In this document: piece by piece, positions 34,769 through 42,030 of the stretch
Numbering within the stretch: the stretch's first letter is position 1
Layout of the letters: each line of letters begins with the position of its first letter
NCBI RefSeq assembly: GCF_902859585.1
Contig: NZ_CADIJM010000001.1
Span: 868,001-932,000, forward strand
Length of the DNA stretch: 64,000 nt
From: Achromobacter animicus
GTDB taxonomy: Bacteria; Pseudomonadota; Gammaproteobacteria; Burkholderiales; Burkholderiaceae_B
Direction: 5' to 3'
The notes under the pieces: generated by a model
The model's input: only the letters and a program-made list of their open reading frames with translations
Told to the model about the DNA's origin: nothing
Database searches by the model: none
Translations under genes and position numbers: made by a program

Positions 34769-36658
34769 TCAAGCCGCGTCGGTTTTCTTCGCGGTCTTGC
34801 GCGGCGCCGTTTTGCGGGCCGTTGTCTTGCGCGCCGCTGTCTTGCGCGCCGGTTCAGGGGCCGGGGCGGTCTCGGCGGCGGGCGCCGTCGGCGTTTCCGC
34901 TTGGGCCGACGGGCTCTCCGATTTGGATGGCGCCTTGGCCGTGGTCTTGCGGGCACTGCGGGCGGGTTTGGCGGCGGACTTTGCGGAAGCAGCGTCGGAA
35001 GCGGTTTCGGAGGCGGCCCGGGAAGCCACATCCGACCGGGATCCGGCGGCCGATCGCGGCGCGCCGGCGAAGGGATCTGGCGCCTCGCCCCGGCGTTCGC
35101 GTTCGGTGTTGGCCGGCGGCGCAACGAACGTCCACTCGGCCACATTCACTACCGGCGGCGGACCGGAAACCAGCGCCGACTGCGGCGGCGGGGGCACCGG
35201 ACGCTTGAAGGCAGGTGGAGCCACGTCTTCGCGCTGGCGAGCCGGCGCCTGCCCGTCGGACGAAGCTTGCCCCTCGGACGAAACCTGCGCGCCGGACGAA
35301 CCCTGCCGTTCCGCCTGAGCCCGCCCTTCGGACGCCCCCTGCCCTTCAGAAGCCCCCCGCCCCTCGACCGAACCTCGCGGCTGACCGGCGTCTTCCAATG
35401 ACTCGGCATGACTCGACGGCCGGGCATCATCACCCGCCCTCGCGCCCCGACCACGGCGGCCCGAGCGACCCTGACGGCCGTTATCCGACTGTCTGCCGCT
35501 GCGCGCCTGCGGCGAGCCGCCGGCAGCATCGCCGCCAGCATCCTGACCCGGCGTCTCCAACACATCCACTACGGTGCCCTCTTCCGTCTGCTGCGGCGCG
35601 TCGGGTTGTTTCCACGCATCCGCAGCCTCGGCGAATCCATCCGGCGAGGCGGTCACGGCATCTTCCCGCTCAGTGCCTTCGCCGTGCGAGCCCGCCGTCC
35701 GGCCGCCCGCCGTCTTGCGTCCGCCACGCGATTTACGTGTGTTCCGGCCACCAGTGACCGGCGCGTCAGTGGCATCGGCCACCCCATCTGCCGCCCCGCC
35801 ATGCGCCTCGCCAGCCTGGGCAGAGGATGCCTCGCCCGAGCCATCACGATAGACATACGTACCCGACTTCTCTTCGCGCCCGACCTCCAGGAACCCGCGC
35901 GACTGCGCCTCTTCCAGCAGATTGCCGAACGCGCGGAAGCCATAGTAGGACTCGTTGAAATCCGGTTTGCGGCGCTTCAAGGCGTCTTTCAGGGCCGATG
36001 CCCAGATCTTGCCGCTGTCGCCGCGTTCGGCCATCAGCGCCTCGAACGTCTCGACCACCATCTCGACCGCCCGCGTCTTGCGAGCGTCCTGCTCTTCCTT
36101 GCGGCGGCGCTCCTCGTCGGGCGAGCGGCGCTGGGCGCTAACGCCACGGTTGTCGCGGCGCGCCTCGGCGGTGCGCTGGCCTTCACGGGCCAGATCGTCA
36201 TAGAAAATGAATTCGTCGCAGTTGGCGATCAGCAGGTCGGACGTGGACTGTTTGACGCCCACGCCGATGACCTTCTTGTTGTTCTCGCGCAGCTTGGAGA
36301 CGAGCGGTGAAAAGTCGGAGTCGCCGCTGATGATGACGAAGGTGTTGACGTGGGACTTGGTGTAGCAGAAGTCCAGCGCGTCCACGACCAGGCGGATGTC
36401 CGCCGAATTCTTGCCGGACTGGCGCACGTGCGGGATTTCGATCAGCTCGAAATTGGCCTCGTGCATCGGCGCCTTGAATTCCTTGTACCGCTCCCAGTCG
36501 CAATAGGCCTTCTTGACCACGATGCTGCCTTTGAGCAGCAGGCGCTCGAGCACCGGCCGGATGTCGAACTTCTGGAATTTGGTGTCGCGCACACCCAGCG
36601 CCACGTTCTCGAAGTCGCAGAAAAGCGCCATGCTGACGTTTTCGTTGGGGTTGTTCAT
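34769..36658 (-). CDS. NYN-domain (LabA/DUF88) putative RNase with OST-HTH/LOTUS domain and basic tail
   Basis: 629 aa. Residues 8-160 form a NYN/PIN-like nuclease fold with its acidic residues in ALFCDFENVALG, NSADIRLVVDALDF and VIISGDSDFSPLVSKL. A LOTUS/OST-HTH domain follows around residues 200-265 (IWASALKDALKRRKPDFNES). The remaining 350 residues are disordered: SEGQ/SSDGQ-type repeats and a Lys/Ala/Thr histone-H1-like C-terminus (KTTARKTAPRKTAKK). GGAGAGAAC precedes the ATG at 36656-36658. Likely an RNA-binding or RNA-cleaving protein; the basic tail would contact nucleic acid. Confidence 0.9.
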   Translation of the reverse strand: MNNPNENVSMALFCDFENVALGVRDTKFQKFDIRPVLERLLLKGSIVVKKAYCDWERYKEFKAPMHEANFELIEIPHVRQSGKNSADIRLVVDALDFCYTKSHVNTFVIISGDSDFSPLVSKLRENNKKVIGVGVKQSTSDLLIANCDEFIFYDDLAREGQRTAEARRDNRGVSAQRRSPDEERRRKEEQDARKTRAVEMVVETFEALMAERGDSGKIWASALKDALKRRKPDFNESYYGFRAFGNLLEEAQSRGFLEVGREEKSGTYVYRDGSGEASSAQAGEAHGGAADGVADATDAPVTGGRNTRKSRGGRKTAGGRTAGSHGEGTEREDAVTASPDGFAEAADAWKQPDAPQQTEEGTVVDVLETPGQDAGGDAAGGSPQARSGRQSDNGRQGRSGRRGRGARAGDDARPSSHAESLEDAGQPRGSVEGRGASEGQGASEGRAQAERQGSSGAQVSSEGQASSDGQAPARQREDVAPPAFKRPVPPPPQSALVSGPPPVVNVAEWTFVAPPANTERERRGEAPDPFAGAPRSAAGSRSDVASRAASETASDAASAKSAAKPARSARKTTAKAPSKSESPSAQAETPTAPAAETAPAPEPARKTAARKTTARKTAPRKTAKKTDAA

Positions 36659-36778
36659 GTTCTCTCCAATGCCGCGGTCGGAAGGCCAGGCCCAGGCAAT
36701 GCCCGGCCTTACACCGCCAGAATTCGCCCATGATATACATTTCCGCTTGGTCTCCCCCTTCATCCGCCCCGAGCCGCC

Positions 36779-37354
36779 ATGACCGACACCCAGCCGCTGC
36801 CCGAACTCGTCACCGACCGACTGGTGCTGCGCCCCCTGTCCCTGGATGACGCCGACGCCATTCAGCGCACGTTTGCCCAATGGGAGGTCGTGCGCTTTCT
36901 GGCCGACAAGGTGCCTTGGCCGTATCCCGACGATGGCGCGCGCCAATTCCTGCAACACGCCGCCCTGCCCGCCATGCGCCGCGGAACGCAATGGCATTGG
37001 TCGGTGCGCACGCGGGCGCAGCCTGACCAACTGATCGGCGTCGTCAGCCTGATGGACGACGAGCCCGGCAATAACCGCGGCTTCTGGCTGGATCCTGCGC
37101 ATCAAGGGCGGGGTTACATGACCGAAGCCAGCGCGGCCGTCACGGCCTACTGGTTCAACGTGCTGGGCAAACCGGTGCTGCGCGCGCCCAAGGCCATCGC
37201 CAACACGGCCTCGCGGCGGATTTCGGAAAGCAGCGGCATGCGGCTGGTGGGCACCGAAGAACGCGGCTTCGTCAGCGGCCGGCATCCCGCCGAGATCTGG
37301 GAGATCACGCGCGAGGAATGGTTGGCGCAGCAGGACGCCACGCGGCAAGCCTAG
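36779..37354 (+). CDS. GNAT-family N-acetyltransferase (RimJ/RimL-like)
   Basis: 191 aa. The opening LVTDRLVLRPLSLDDADAIQRTF is the RimJ/RimL type. The acetyl-CoA loop appears as WLDPAHQGRGYMTEASAAVT, where the usual Q/RxxGxG/A sequence reads QGRGYM. It acetylates an amine, either a protein N-terminus or a small molecule. It is divergent from the NYN gene across 120 bases. Confidence 0.9.
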   Translation: MTDTQPLPELVTDRLVLRPLSLDDADAIQRTFAQWEVVRFLADKVPWPYPDDGARQFLQHAALPAMRRGTQWHWSVRTRAQPDQLIGVVSLMDDEPGNNRGFWLDPAHQGRGYMTEASAAVTAYWFNVLGKPVLRAPKAIANTASRRISESSGMRLVGTEERGFVSGRHPAEIWEITREEWLAQQDATRQA

Positions 37355-37534
37355 GCCGTCCCCGATTTGCGCCCGCCAATCGGCGGGGCGCCGCCCGCCT
37401 GACTGCCCGATTAAGCCGGCGCTTACCGCCTATTTCGCCCCGCTTTCCGGCCAATTGACCGGCGCTTGCGCTGGCTAGAATTCCCGACAATCCGGCATTC
37501 CGCGCGTGGGATGCCATGTTTTCGGGCAAGATCC

Positions 37535-38473
37535 ATGAATCCGTCTACCGTCATCGGCGCCGTTGTCGGCCTGCTCACCCTGATCATCGTGGTGGCACTG
37601 TCCGCCAACGACACCAGCCTGTACTTCAACCTGCCGGGCCTGGCGATCGTGCTGGGCGGCACCTGCGCCGCGCTGTTCATTGCGTACCCGCTGCAGGAAG
37701 TGGTGCGCGTGTTCAAACTGGTGCGCACGGTGTTCCGCAACGACCAGCACGACCAGCAGCGCGACATCGAGGAACTGGTGTCGATGGCGCAGCTCTGGAT
37801 GAACGCCGACGTCCACAAGGTCGAGCACGAGCTCAAGAAGGTCTCGAACCCGTTCCTGCGCACGGGCGTGCAGCTCATCATCGACAACACGCCTGAAGAC
37901 CAGATCATCGAACTGCTGAAGTGGCGCGTCGCCCGCCTGCGCGCCCGCGAGCAGGCCGAGGCCCAGATGTTCCGCGTCATGGCCACCTTTGCGCCCGCCT
38001 TCGGGATGCTGGGCACGCTGGTTGGCCTGATCAACCTGATGGCCGTCCTGGGCGATGGCAGCATGCAGACCATCGGCCAGCAGTTGGCCATCGGTCTGAT
38101 GACGACGTTCTACGGCATCCTGCTCGCCAACCTGATCTGCAAGCCGATCGCGCTGAAGCTGGAACGCCGTACGGCGCGTCGTGTGGAATCGATGAACATG
38201 GTGCTGCAAGGCATCTCGATGATGTGCGAGAAGCGCGGTCCGGCCATGGTGCGCGAGACCCTGAATTCCTTCGTCATGCACGTCGAAGACGAAATCTACG
38301 ACGGCGGCGCCGACGCCAAGCCCAAGACCAAGACGGAAGGCCAGGTCAAGCCCGGCGCAACCGCGCCGGCCGCCGGAGCGCCGGCCGCCGGATCGCCGGC
38401 CGCCGGCTCGCCCGCCCGCGCCACCGCAGCCGCCTCCGTCTCCATCGCCCGCCCCGCTTCCGCGCGTCAATGA
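37535..38473 (+). CDS. MotA/TolQ/ExbB proton-channel stator subunit (MotC/PomA-like)
   Basis: 312 aa. LAIVLGGTCAALFIAYPLQE, AFGMLGTLVGLINLM and GLMTTFYGILLANLICKPIA are the conserved MotA/PomA helices, with four membrane spans and a large cytoplasmic loop. The last 45 residues are a Pro/Ala/Gly extension (APAAGAPAAGSPAAGSPA) not found in typical MotA of about 250-285 aa. A -10-like TAGAAT lies at 37476-37481 with TTGACC 15 bases before it. No flagellar genes are next to it, so its partner machine could be flagellar or another motor. Confidence 0.85.
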   Translation: MNPSTVIGAVVGLLTLIIVVALSANDTSLYFNLPGLAIVLGGTCAALFIAYPLQEVVRVFKLVRTVFRNDQHDQQRDIEELVSMAQLWMNADVHKVEHELKKVSNPFLRTGVQLIIDNTPEDQIIELLKWRVARLRAREQAEAQMFRVMATFAPAFGMLGTLVGLINLMAVLGDGSMQTIGQQLAIGLMTTFYGILLANLICKPIALKLERRTARRVESMNMVLQGISMMCEKRGPAMVRETLNSFVMHVEDEIYDGGADAKPKTKTEGQVKPGATAPAAGAPAAGSPAAGSPARATAAASVSIARPASARQ

Positions 38474-39558
38474 GCCTGATTTCCCCTTCCCTTGCGCAGC
38501 GGATCGAGCAGGCCCGTCAGGCGCAACTGCGGGCGCAGAAGGCGTCCGCGGCGAGCGCCTGGCGCCCTAGCGACAGCGACCGCCAGGACCGCTATGCGCG
38601 CTGGCACGTCGAAGACGCCGTCGAGCAGGATTCCGAGAACTGGCTGCTGAGCTATCTGGACCTCATCACGCTGCTGCTCGCGATGCTGGTCGTCATGCTG
38701 GCCGTCGCCATGTACGGCGGCGGCTCCGGCAAATCCGGCCAGCCCGTCGAGCTGGTCGGTACACTCGGCGCCAGCGGCCTGCCCAAGTACGACGGCGAGT
38801 ATTCGGAATTCGAAACCGTGCAGATCCCGGCAAGCTGGTCCGCGCAGCCCACGCCCGCGCCGGCCCTCGCCGCGGCCGCGCCCGCGCTGGCCGAAGACGA
38901 AGTCGTGGTGGCTGACGCCGCCCCGCCGCTGACCGCCCCGTCCAAGGAATCGCTCGGCCTGGCGGACCTGGGCAATTCGGTGGACGTGATCGTCAACGAG
39001 CAGTCGGTCAGCTTTCGCATCAGCAACGAACTGCTGTTCGCTTCCGGCCAAGCCACGCTCAGCACCGCGGGCCTGGACGTGATCAAGCGCCTGGCCGGCA
39101 TCCTCAACAAGAACGACTACCAGGTCTCGGTCGAAGGCCACAGCGATCCCGTGCCGATCCTGACCAAGCAGTTCGCGTCGAACTGGGAGTTGTCCAGCAG
39201 CCGCGCCACCAGCGTCTTGCGCGAACTGGTGCGCGATGGCGTGACGCCGCAGCGGCTGCGCGCGGTGGGCTACGCGGAAACGCGGCCGATCGAGTCCAAC
39301 GACACGGCCGCCGGCCGCGCGGCAAACCGCCGCGTCGAGCTCATCATGGACATCACGCCGCCGCAGGCCAAGACCGCCGCCGCCCCGCAGGCGCCCGCCG
39401 CGGGCAAACCGGCCACCGCGCCGCAAGCGGCCGCCCCCGCGGGCACACCGTCCAAGCCGGCGGCAACGCCGTCCACGGCGAAGGCGGCCACACCGGACGC
39501 CAAAGCGCCTGCGAACGCCATGACGGCGCCCGCGCCCGCCACTCCGGCGCAATCCTGA
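38470..39558 (+). CDS. MotB/OmpA-family stator protein
   Basis: 362 aa, start ATGA-overlapped with the previous gene by four bases. One membrane helix (WLLSYLDLITLLLAMLVVML) carries the proton-binding Asp in the position of MotB D32. A linker leads to an OmpA peptidoglycan-binding domain (LLFASGQATLSTAGLDVIKR, QVSVEGHSDPVPIL, ANRRVELIM) and a Pro/Ala-rich C-terminal tail of about 60 residues. It should anchor the ion channel to the cell wall. The tail and that of its MotA partner suggest a lineage-specific docking feature. Confidence 0.88.
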   Translation: MSLISPSLAQRIEQARQAQLRAQKASAASAWRPSDSDRQDRYARWHVEDAVEQDSENWLLSYLDLITLLLAMLVVMLAVAMYGGGSGKSGQPVELVGTLGASGLPKYDGEYSEFETVQIPASWSAQPTPAPALAAAAPALAEDEVVVADAAPPLTAPSKESLGLADLGNSVDVIVNEQSVSFRISNELLFASGQATLSTAGLDVIKRLAGILNKNDYQVSVEGHSDPVPILTKQFASNWELSSSRATSVLRELVRDGVTPQRLRAVGYAETRPIESNDTAAGRAANRRVELIMDITPPQAKTAAAPQAPAAGKPATAPQAAAPAGTPSKPAATPSTAKAATPDAKAPANAMTAPAPATPAQS

Positions 39559-39578
39559 TCCGCGATTCCTTCCCTTGT

Positions 39579-39603
39579 AAAAACCGGCGCAAGCCGGTTT
39601 TTT
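39579..39603 (+). terminator. Intrinsic terminator after the stator genes
   Basis: AAAAACCGGC, loop GCAA, GCCGGTTTTT: a perfect 10-bp stem (39579-39588 with 39593-39602) ending in a T-run. Twenty bases after the MotB-type stop codon. This is the clearest intrinsic terminator in the window. Confidence 0.9.
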
Positions 39604-39627
39604 ATTGCCCGCTTGCCGCATTTTCGT

Positions 39628-39689
39628 GATGTAAAGGACGCTTGACATACCGCCTCCCGGCCGCCAGAATGTCAAGCACGCTTTACATC
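39628..39689. promoter_or_regulatory. Paired 21-bp inverted operators around the membrane-protein/XRE promoter
   Basis: The sequence at 39628-39648 is repeated inverted at 39669-39689 with 18 of 21 positions matching. The outer halves read GATGTAAAG/CTTTACATC and the inner halves GCTTGACAT/ATGTCAAGC; 20 bases separate them. One arm contains the -35, the other begins near the -10 and covers the transcription start. Probable binding site of the small XRE regulator encoded by the operon. Confidence 0.7.
39642..39670 (+). promoter_or_regulatory. Promoter of the membrane-protein/XRE operon
   Basis: A consensus TTGACA (39642-39647), 17 bases, then CAGAAT (39665-39670). Transcription should begin near 39677, 28 bases before the first start codon. 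Both elements are within or touching the inverted operator. Confidence 0.7.
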
Positions 39690-39704
39690 AACAAGGGCAT
39701 TCCC

Positions 39705-40091
39705 ATGAATCAACTCCAGGCCAAGCGCCGCTATTTCAAGGAACTGGGCTTCTCGATGGCGCTGTATGCCGTACTTCTGGCCGGCGCGCTGTGGCTCAGC
39801 CTCGACATGCGGCCCGGCGCCCTGCGCACCGTCGTGCTGCTCACGCCCATGCTGGCGTTTCTGCTGGCGCTGCGAGCCGTGGTGCGCGCCGTGCGCCAGT
39901 CCGACGAATTCGTCCGCAAGACCACGCTGGAACACCTGGCCATTGCCGCCGCCGTCACCGCCGGAGTCACGTTCACGTATGGCTTTCTGGAAATCGCCGG
40001 CTTTCCCAAACTGAGCATGTTCGTGGTCTGGCCGCTGATGGGCGGCGTCTGGGCGTTCACCACCATCATCGACACGTTGCGCCATCGATGA
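39705..40091 (+). CDS. Four-helix membrane protein coupled to an XRE regulator
   Basis: 128 aa with four hydrophobic helices (MALYAVLLAGALWLSL, VVLLTPMLAFLLALRAVV, AIAAAVTAGVTFTYGF, MFVVWPLMGGVWAFTT). Its ATG is at 39705 and its stop overlaps the XRE start by four bases. Such membrane protein plus short-HTH pairs are widespread, and the membrane protein may modulate the regulator; I know of no proven function. Confidence 0.75.
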   Translation: MNQLQAKRRYFKELGFSMALYAVLLAGALWLSLDMRPGALRTVVLLTPMLAFLLALRAVVRAVRQSDEFVRKTTLEHLAIAAAVTAGVTFTYGFLEIAGFPKLSMFVVWPLMGGVWAFTTIIDTLRHR

Positions 40092-40279
40092 AAAACTGCA
40101 TCCGCGAACTGCGCGCCGAGCGCGGCTGGAGCCAGGCCGCGCTGGCCGAACGGCTGGACGTCTCGCGTCAGACCGTCAACGCCATCGAGACCGGCCGATA
40201 CGATCCGAGCCTGCCGCTCGCCTTCGCCATCGCCCGCGTGTTTGAAACATCCATCGAATCGATCTTTCAGGAAGGCTAA
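40088..40279 (+). CDS. Short XRE/Cro-type regulator (YozG-like)
   Basis: 63 aa consisting of one helix-turn-helix: SQAALAERLDVSRQTVNAIE at residues 15-34, then YDPSLPLAFAIARVFE. It belongs to the minimal HTH class that pairs with small membrane proteins. It overlaps the membrane protein gene (ATGA). Likely autoregulator through the symmetrical operators at the operon promoter. Confidence 0.85.
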   Translation: MKNCIRELRAERGWSQAALAERLDVSRQTVNAIETGRYDPSLPLAFAIARVFETSIESIFQEG

Positions 40280-40373
40280 GGCGCAATTTCCGGCATGGCG
40301 CCGACGCGGGGATCGGCGTTAACCTAGCGGACCCGCCGTTCGCGGCGACCGCAGTCCCCAAGCGGGAGTCACC

Positions 40374-40727
40374 ATGCCCTACATGCTGCTGATCATTGAA
40401 CCGGTGGGCCAGCGCGCCCAGCGCACGCCCGAGGAAGGCCGCGAGGCCTATGCGCAGATGGTGCGCTACGCCGAATCCCTGCATTCGCGCGGCCTGCTCA
40501 CGCGCGCCGAATCCCTCAAGTCCGATGCCGAAAGCGTGCGCCTGCGCGTGCGCGACGGGGACCGTCAGCTGATGGACGGCCCCTACGCCGAGGCCAAGGA
40601 AATGATCGGCGGATTCTTCCTTCTGACCTGCGAGTCGCGCGAAGAAGCGTTGGCGCTGGCCGCCGAATGCCCGGCCGCGCAATGGGCCACGGTTGAAGTC
40701 CGGGAGTTGGGGCCCTGCTTCATGTAG
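40374..40727 (+). CDS. YCII / DGPF-domain protein (first copy)
   Basis: 117 aa. The conserved DGPF block appears as LMDGPYAEAKEMIGGFFLLT, with the opening MPYMLLIIEP. DGPF proteins are the usual neighbours of ECF42 sigma factors. This copy is 440 bases upstream of the operon at 41168 and is separated from it by an opposing small lipoprotein gene, so it is probably a separate transcript. Confidence 0.85.
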   Translation: MPYMLLIIEPVGQRAQRTPEEGREAYAQMVRYAESLHSRGLLTRAESLKSDAESVRLRVRDGDRQLMDGPYAEAKEMIGGFFLLTCESREEALALAAECPAAQWATVEVRELGPCFM

Positions 40728-40795
40728 GCGAGTGACGGCCTTCGCAAATGCGCGGGGCCAGACCGGCCCTGCTTTCCCGGCCGGCCGCCGTTACA

Positions 40796-40948
40796 TCAGC
40801 AATTGCCCTTTTTGGCCTGTCCAGGCGGACAGAAGCCGCCCCGGCCGCCGCCGTCATGCGGATCGACGACCACGGAGCCTTGCGGCGTGTACACGGCACA
40901 GCCGGACAAGACGGAGACGATGAGGGCAAGACTGCACAGAACTTTCAT
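40796..40948 (-). CDS. Small lipoprotein with C-terminal CPPGQAKKGNC motif
   Basis: 50 aa from the ATG at 40946-40948, stop at 40796-40798. Begins MKVLCSLALIVSVLSGC, a signal with lipobox LSGC, then AVYTPQGSVVVDPHDGGG and ends FCPPGQAKKGNC. Lipid anchoring leaves a mature peptide of about 34 residues. The terminal CPPGQAKKGxC motif recurs, in my memory, in small Burkholderiales lipoproteins. Opposite in direction to its neighbours. Function unknown. Confidence 0.65.
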   Translation of the reverse strand: MKVLCSLALIVSVLSGCAVYTPQGSVVVDPHDGGGRGGFCPPGQAKKGNC

Positions 40949-41086
40949 GGTGTTGCTTCAGGGTGGTTAAAGACGCTGCGAGTGTATGGGACACGCCTGC
41001 AACAAGGCCTGGACCTTCGTAACCGGGTGCTAGGCGCCCCAGACACCCCGGCTGACTCAGTATTTACCCTAGGCACGCTTTGTTGT

Positions 41087-41113
41087 TGTCGATCCACTGC
41101 CGCGCCGTTCGTC
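41087..41113 (+). promoter_or_regulatory. Candidate ECF42 sigma-factor promoter
   Basis: TGTCGA (41087-41092) and CGTC (41110-41113) are separated by 17 bases. I recall TGTCGA and a CG(A/T)C element being reported for ECF42-group sigma factors. It lies about 50 bases upstream of the DGPF gene that begins the operon encoding such a sigma factor. No TGTCGA precedes the first DGPF gene (40374). Confidence 0.6.
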
Positions 41114-41167
41114 GTACCTGTACAAGCGCCCCTTTCGGCCTTGCTATCCCTCCCCTGGAGACCTCAG

Positions 41168-41581
41168 ATGCGATTCATGATCATCGTCCGGGCCACGCCC
41201 GACAGCGAAGCCGGCAAGATGCCGGACGACAGCCTGCTTGCCTCGATGGCGACCTATCACGAAGCCCTGGTCAAGGCCGGCGTGTTGCTGGACGCCAACG
41301 GCCTGCACCCGACGTCCAAAGGTTGGCGCGTGCGGTACGACGGCAGCGGCGAACGCAAACTGCTTGACGGGCCGTTTGCCGAAACCAAGGAACTGATCGC
41401 CGGCTACACGATGATCCAGGTGCGCTCCCGGGAAGAGGCAATGCAGTGGGCGATGCGCTTTCCGACGCCCTTTCCCGGCCAGGACTGCGAGATCGAGGTG
41501 CGCCAGGTATTCGAGCTGGACGACTTCGAGCCCAGCAAGGAAGTCGAGCGCTTCCGCCAGATGCCGACGCCGAACGTCTGA
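41168..41581 (+). CDS. YCII / DGPF-domain protein (second copy)
   Basis: 137 aa. DGPF core as LLDGPFAETKELIAGYTMIQ and opening MRFMIIVRATPDSEAG. First gene of the operon, followed after 41 bases by a VOC protein and then the ECF42-type sigma factor. DGPF proteins have a YCII ferredoxin-like fold; their role relative to the sigma factor is not known. Confidence 0.88.
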   Translation: MRFMIIVRATPDSEAGKMPDDSLLASMATYHEALVKAGVLLDANGLHPTSKGWRVRYDGSGERKLLDGPFAETKELIAGYTMIQVRSREEAMQWAMRFPTPFPGQDCEIEVRQVFELDDFEPSKEVERFRQMPTPNV

Positions 41582-41622
41582 TCCCCCTGCGTCCCACCAT
41601 GAACCATCAAGCGAGACACGCC

Positions 41623-42030
41623 ATGCACAAGCAGATCTTCGTCAACCTGCCCATCAACGACATGCAGAAGTCCCAGGCATTCTTCAAGAAACTGGGCTAC
41701 AGCTTCAATCCCGACTTCACCAACGACCAGGGCGCATGCATGGTCGTCGGCGACAACCTTTACGTGATGCTGCTGGTGAAGGATTTCTTCCAGAGCTTTA
41801 CCGGCAAGCCGGTGGCGGACGCCACGCAGACCACGGAAGTGCTGGTCTGCCTGTCCTGCGAAAGCCGAGCCGAGATCGACGACCTGGTGGCGCGGGCCGT
41901 CGCCGCGGGCGGCACGGCGCCGCGCGCGCCGCAGGACCACGGCTTCATGTACGCGCACGGGTTCGAGGACCTGGATGGGCACATCTGGGAGTTCGCCTAC
42001 ATGGTTCCCGGCGAAGCGACCGGCGCATGA
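41623..42030 (+). CDS. VOC / glyoxalase-family protein
   Basis: 135 aa. Opens QIFVNLPINDMQKSQAFFKK and ends EDLDGHIWEFAYM, the beta-alpha-beta-beta-beta layout and terminal E of VOC proteins. Start at the ATG 41623; another ATG eight codons upstream is possible. The stop overlaps the sigma factor start by four bases, so their translation is coupled. Confidence 0.85.
   Translation: MHKQIFVNLPINDMQKSQAFFKKLGYSFNPDFTNDQGACMVVGDNLYVMLLVKDFFQSFTGKPVADATQTTEVLVCLSCESRAEIDDLVARAVAAGGTAPRAPQDHGFMYAHGFEDLDGHIWEFAYMVPGEATGA

Noticed and set aside
37455-37481. Sigma-70 promoter TTGACC/TAGAAT before the stator genes as a separate feature
   Set aside because: Spacer is only 15 bases, below the usual range; mentioned in the gene entry but not called.
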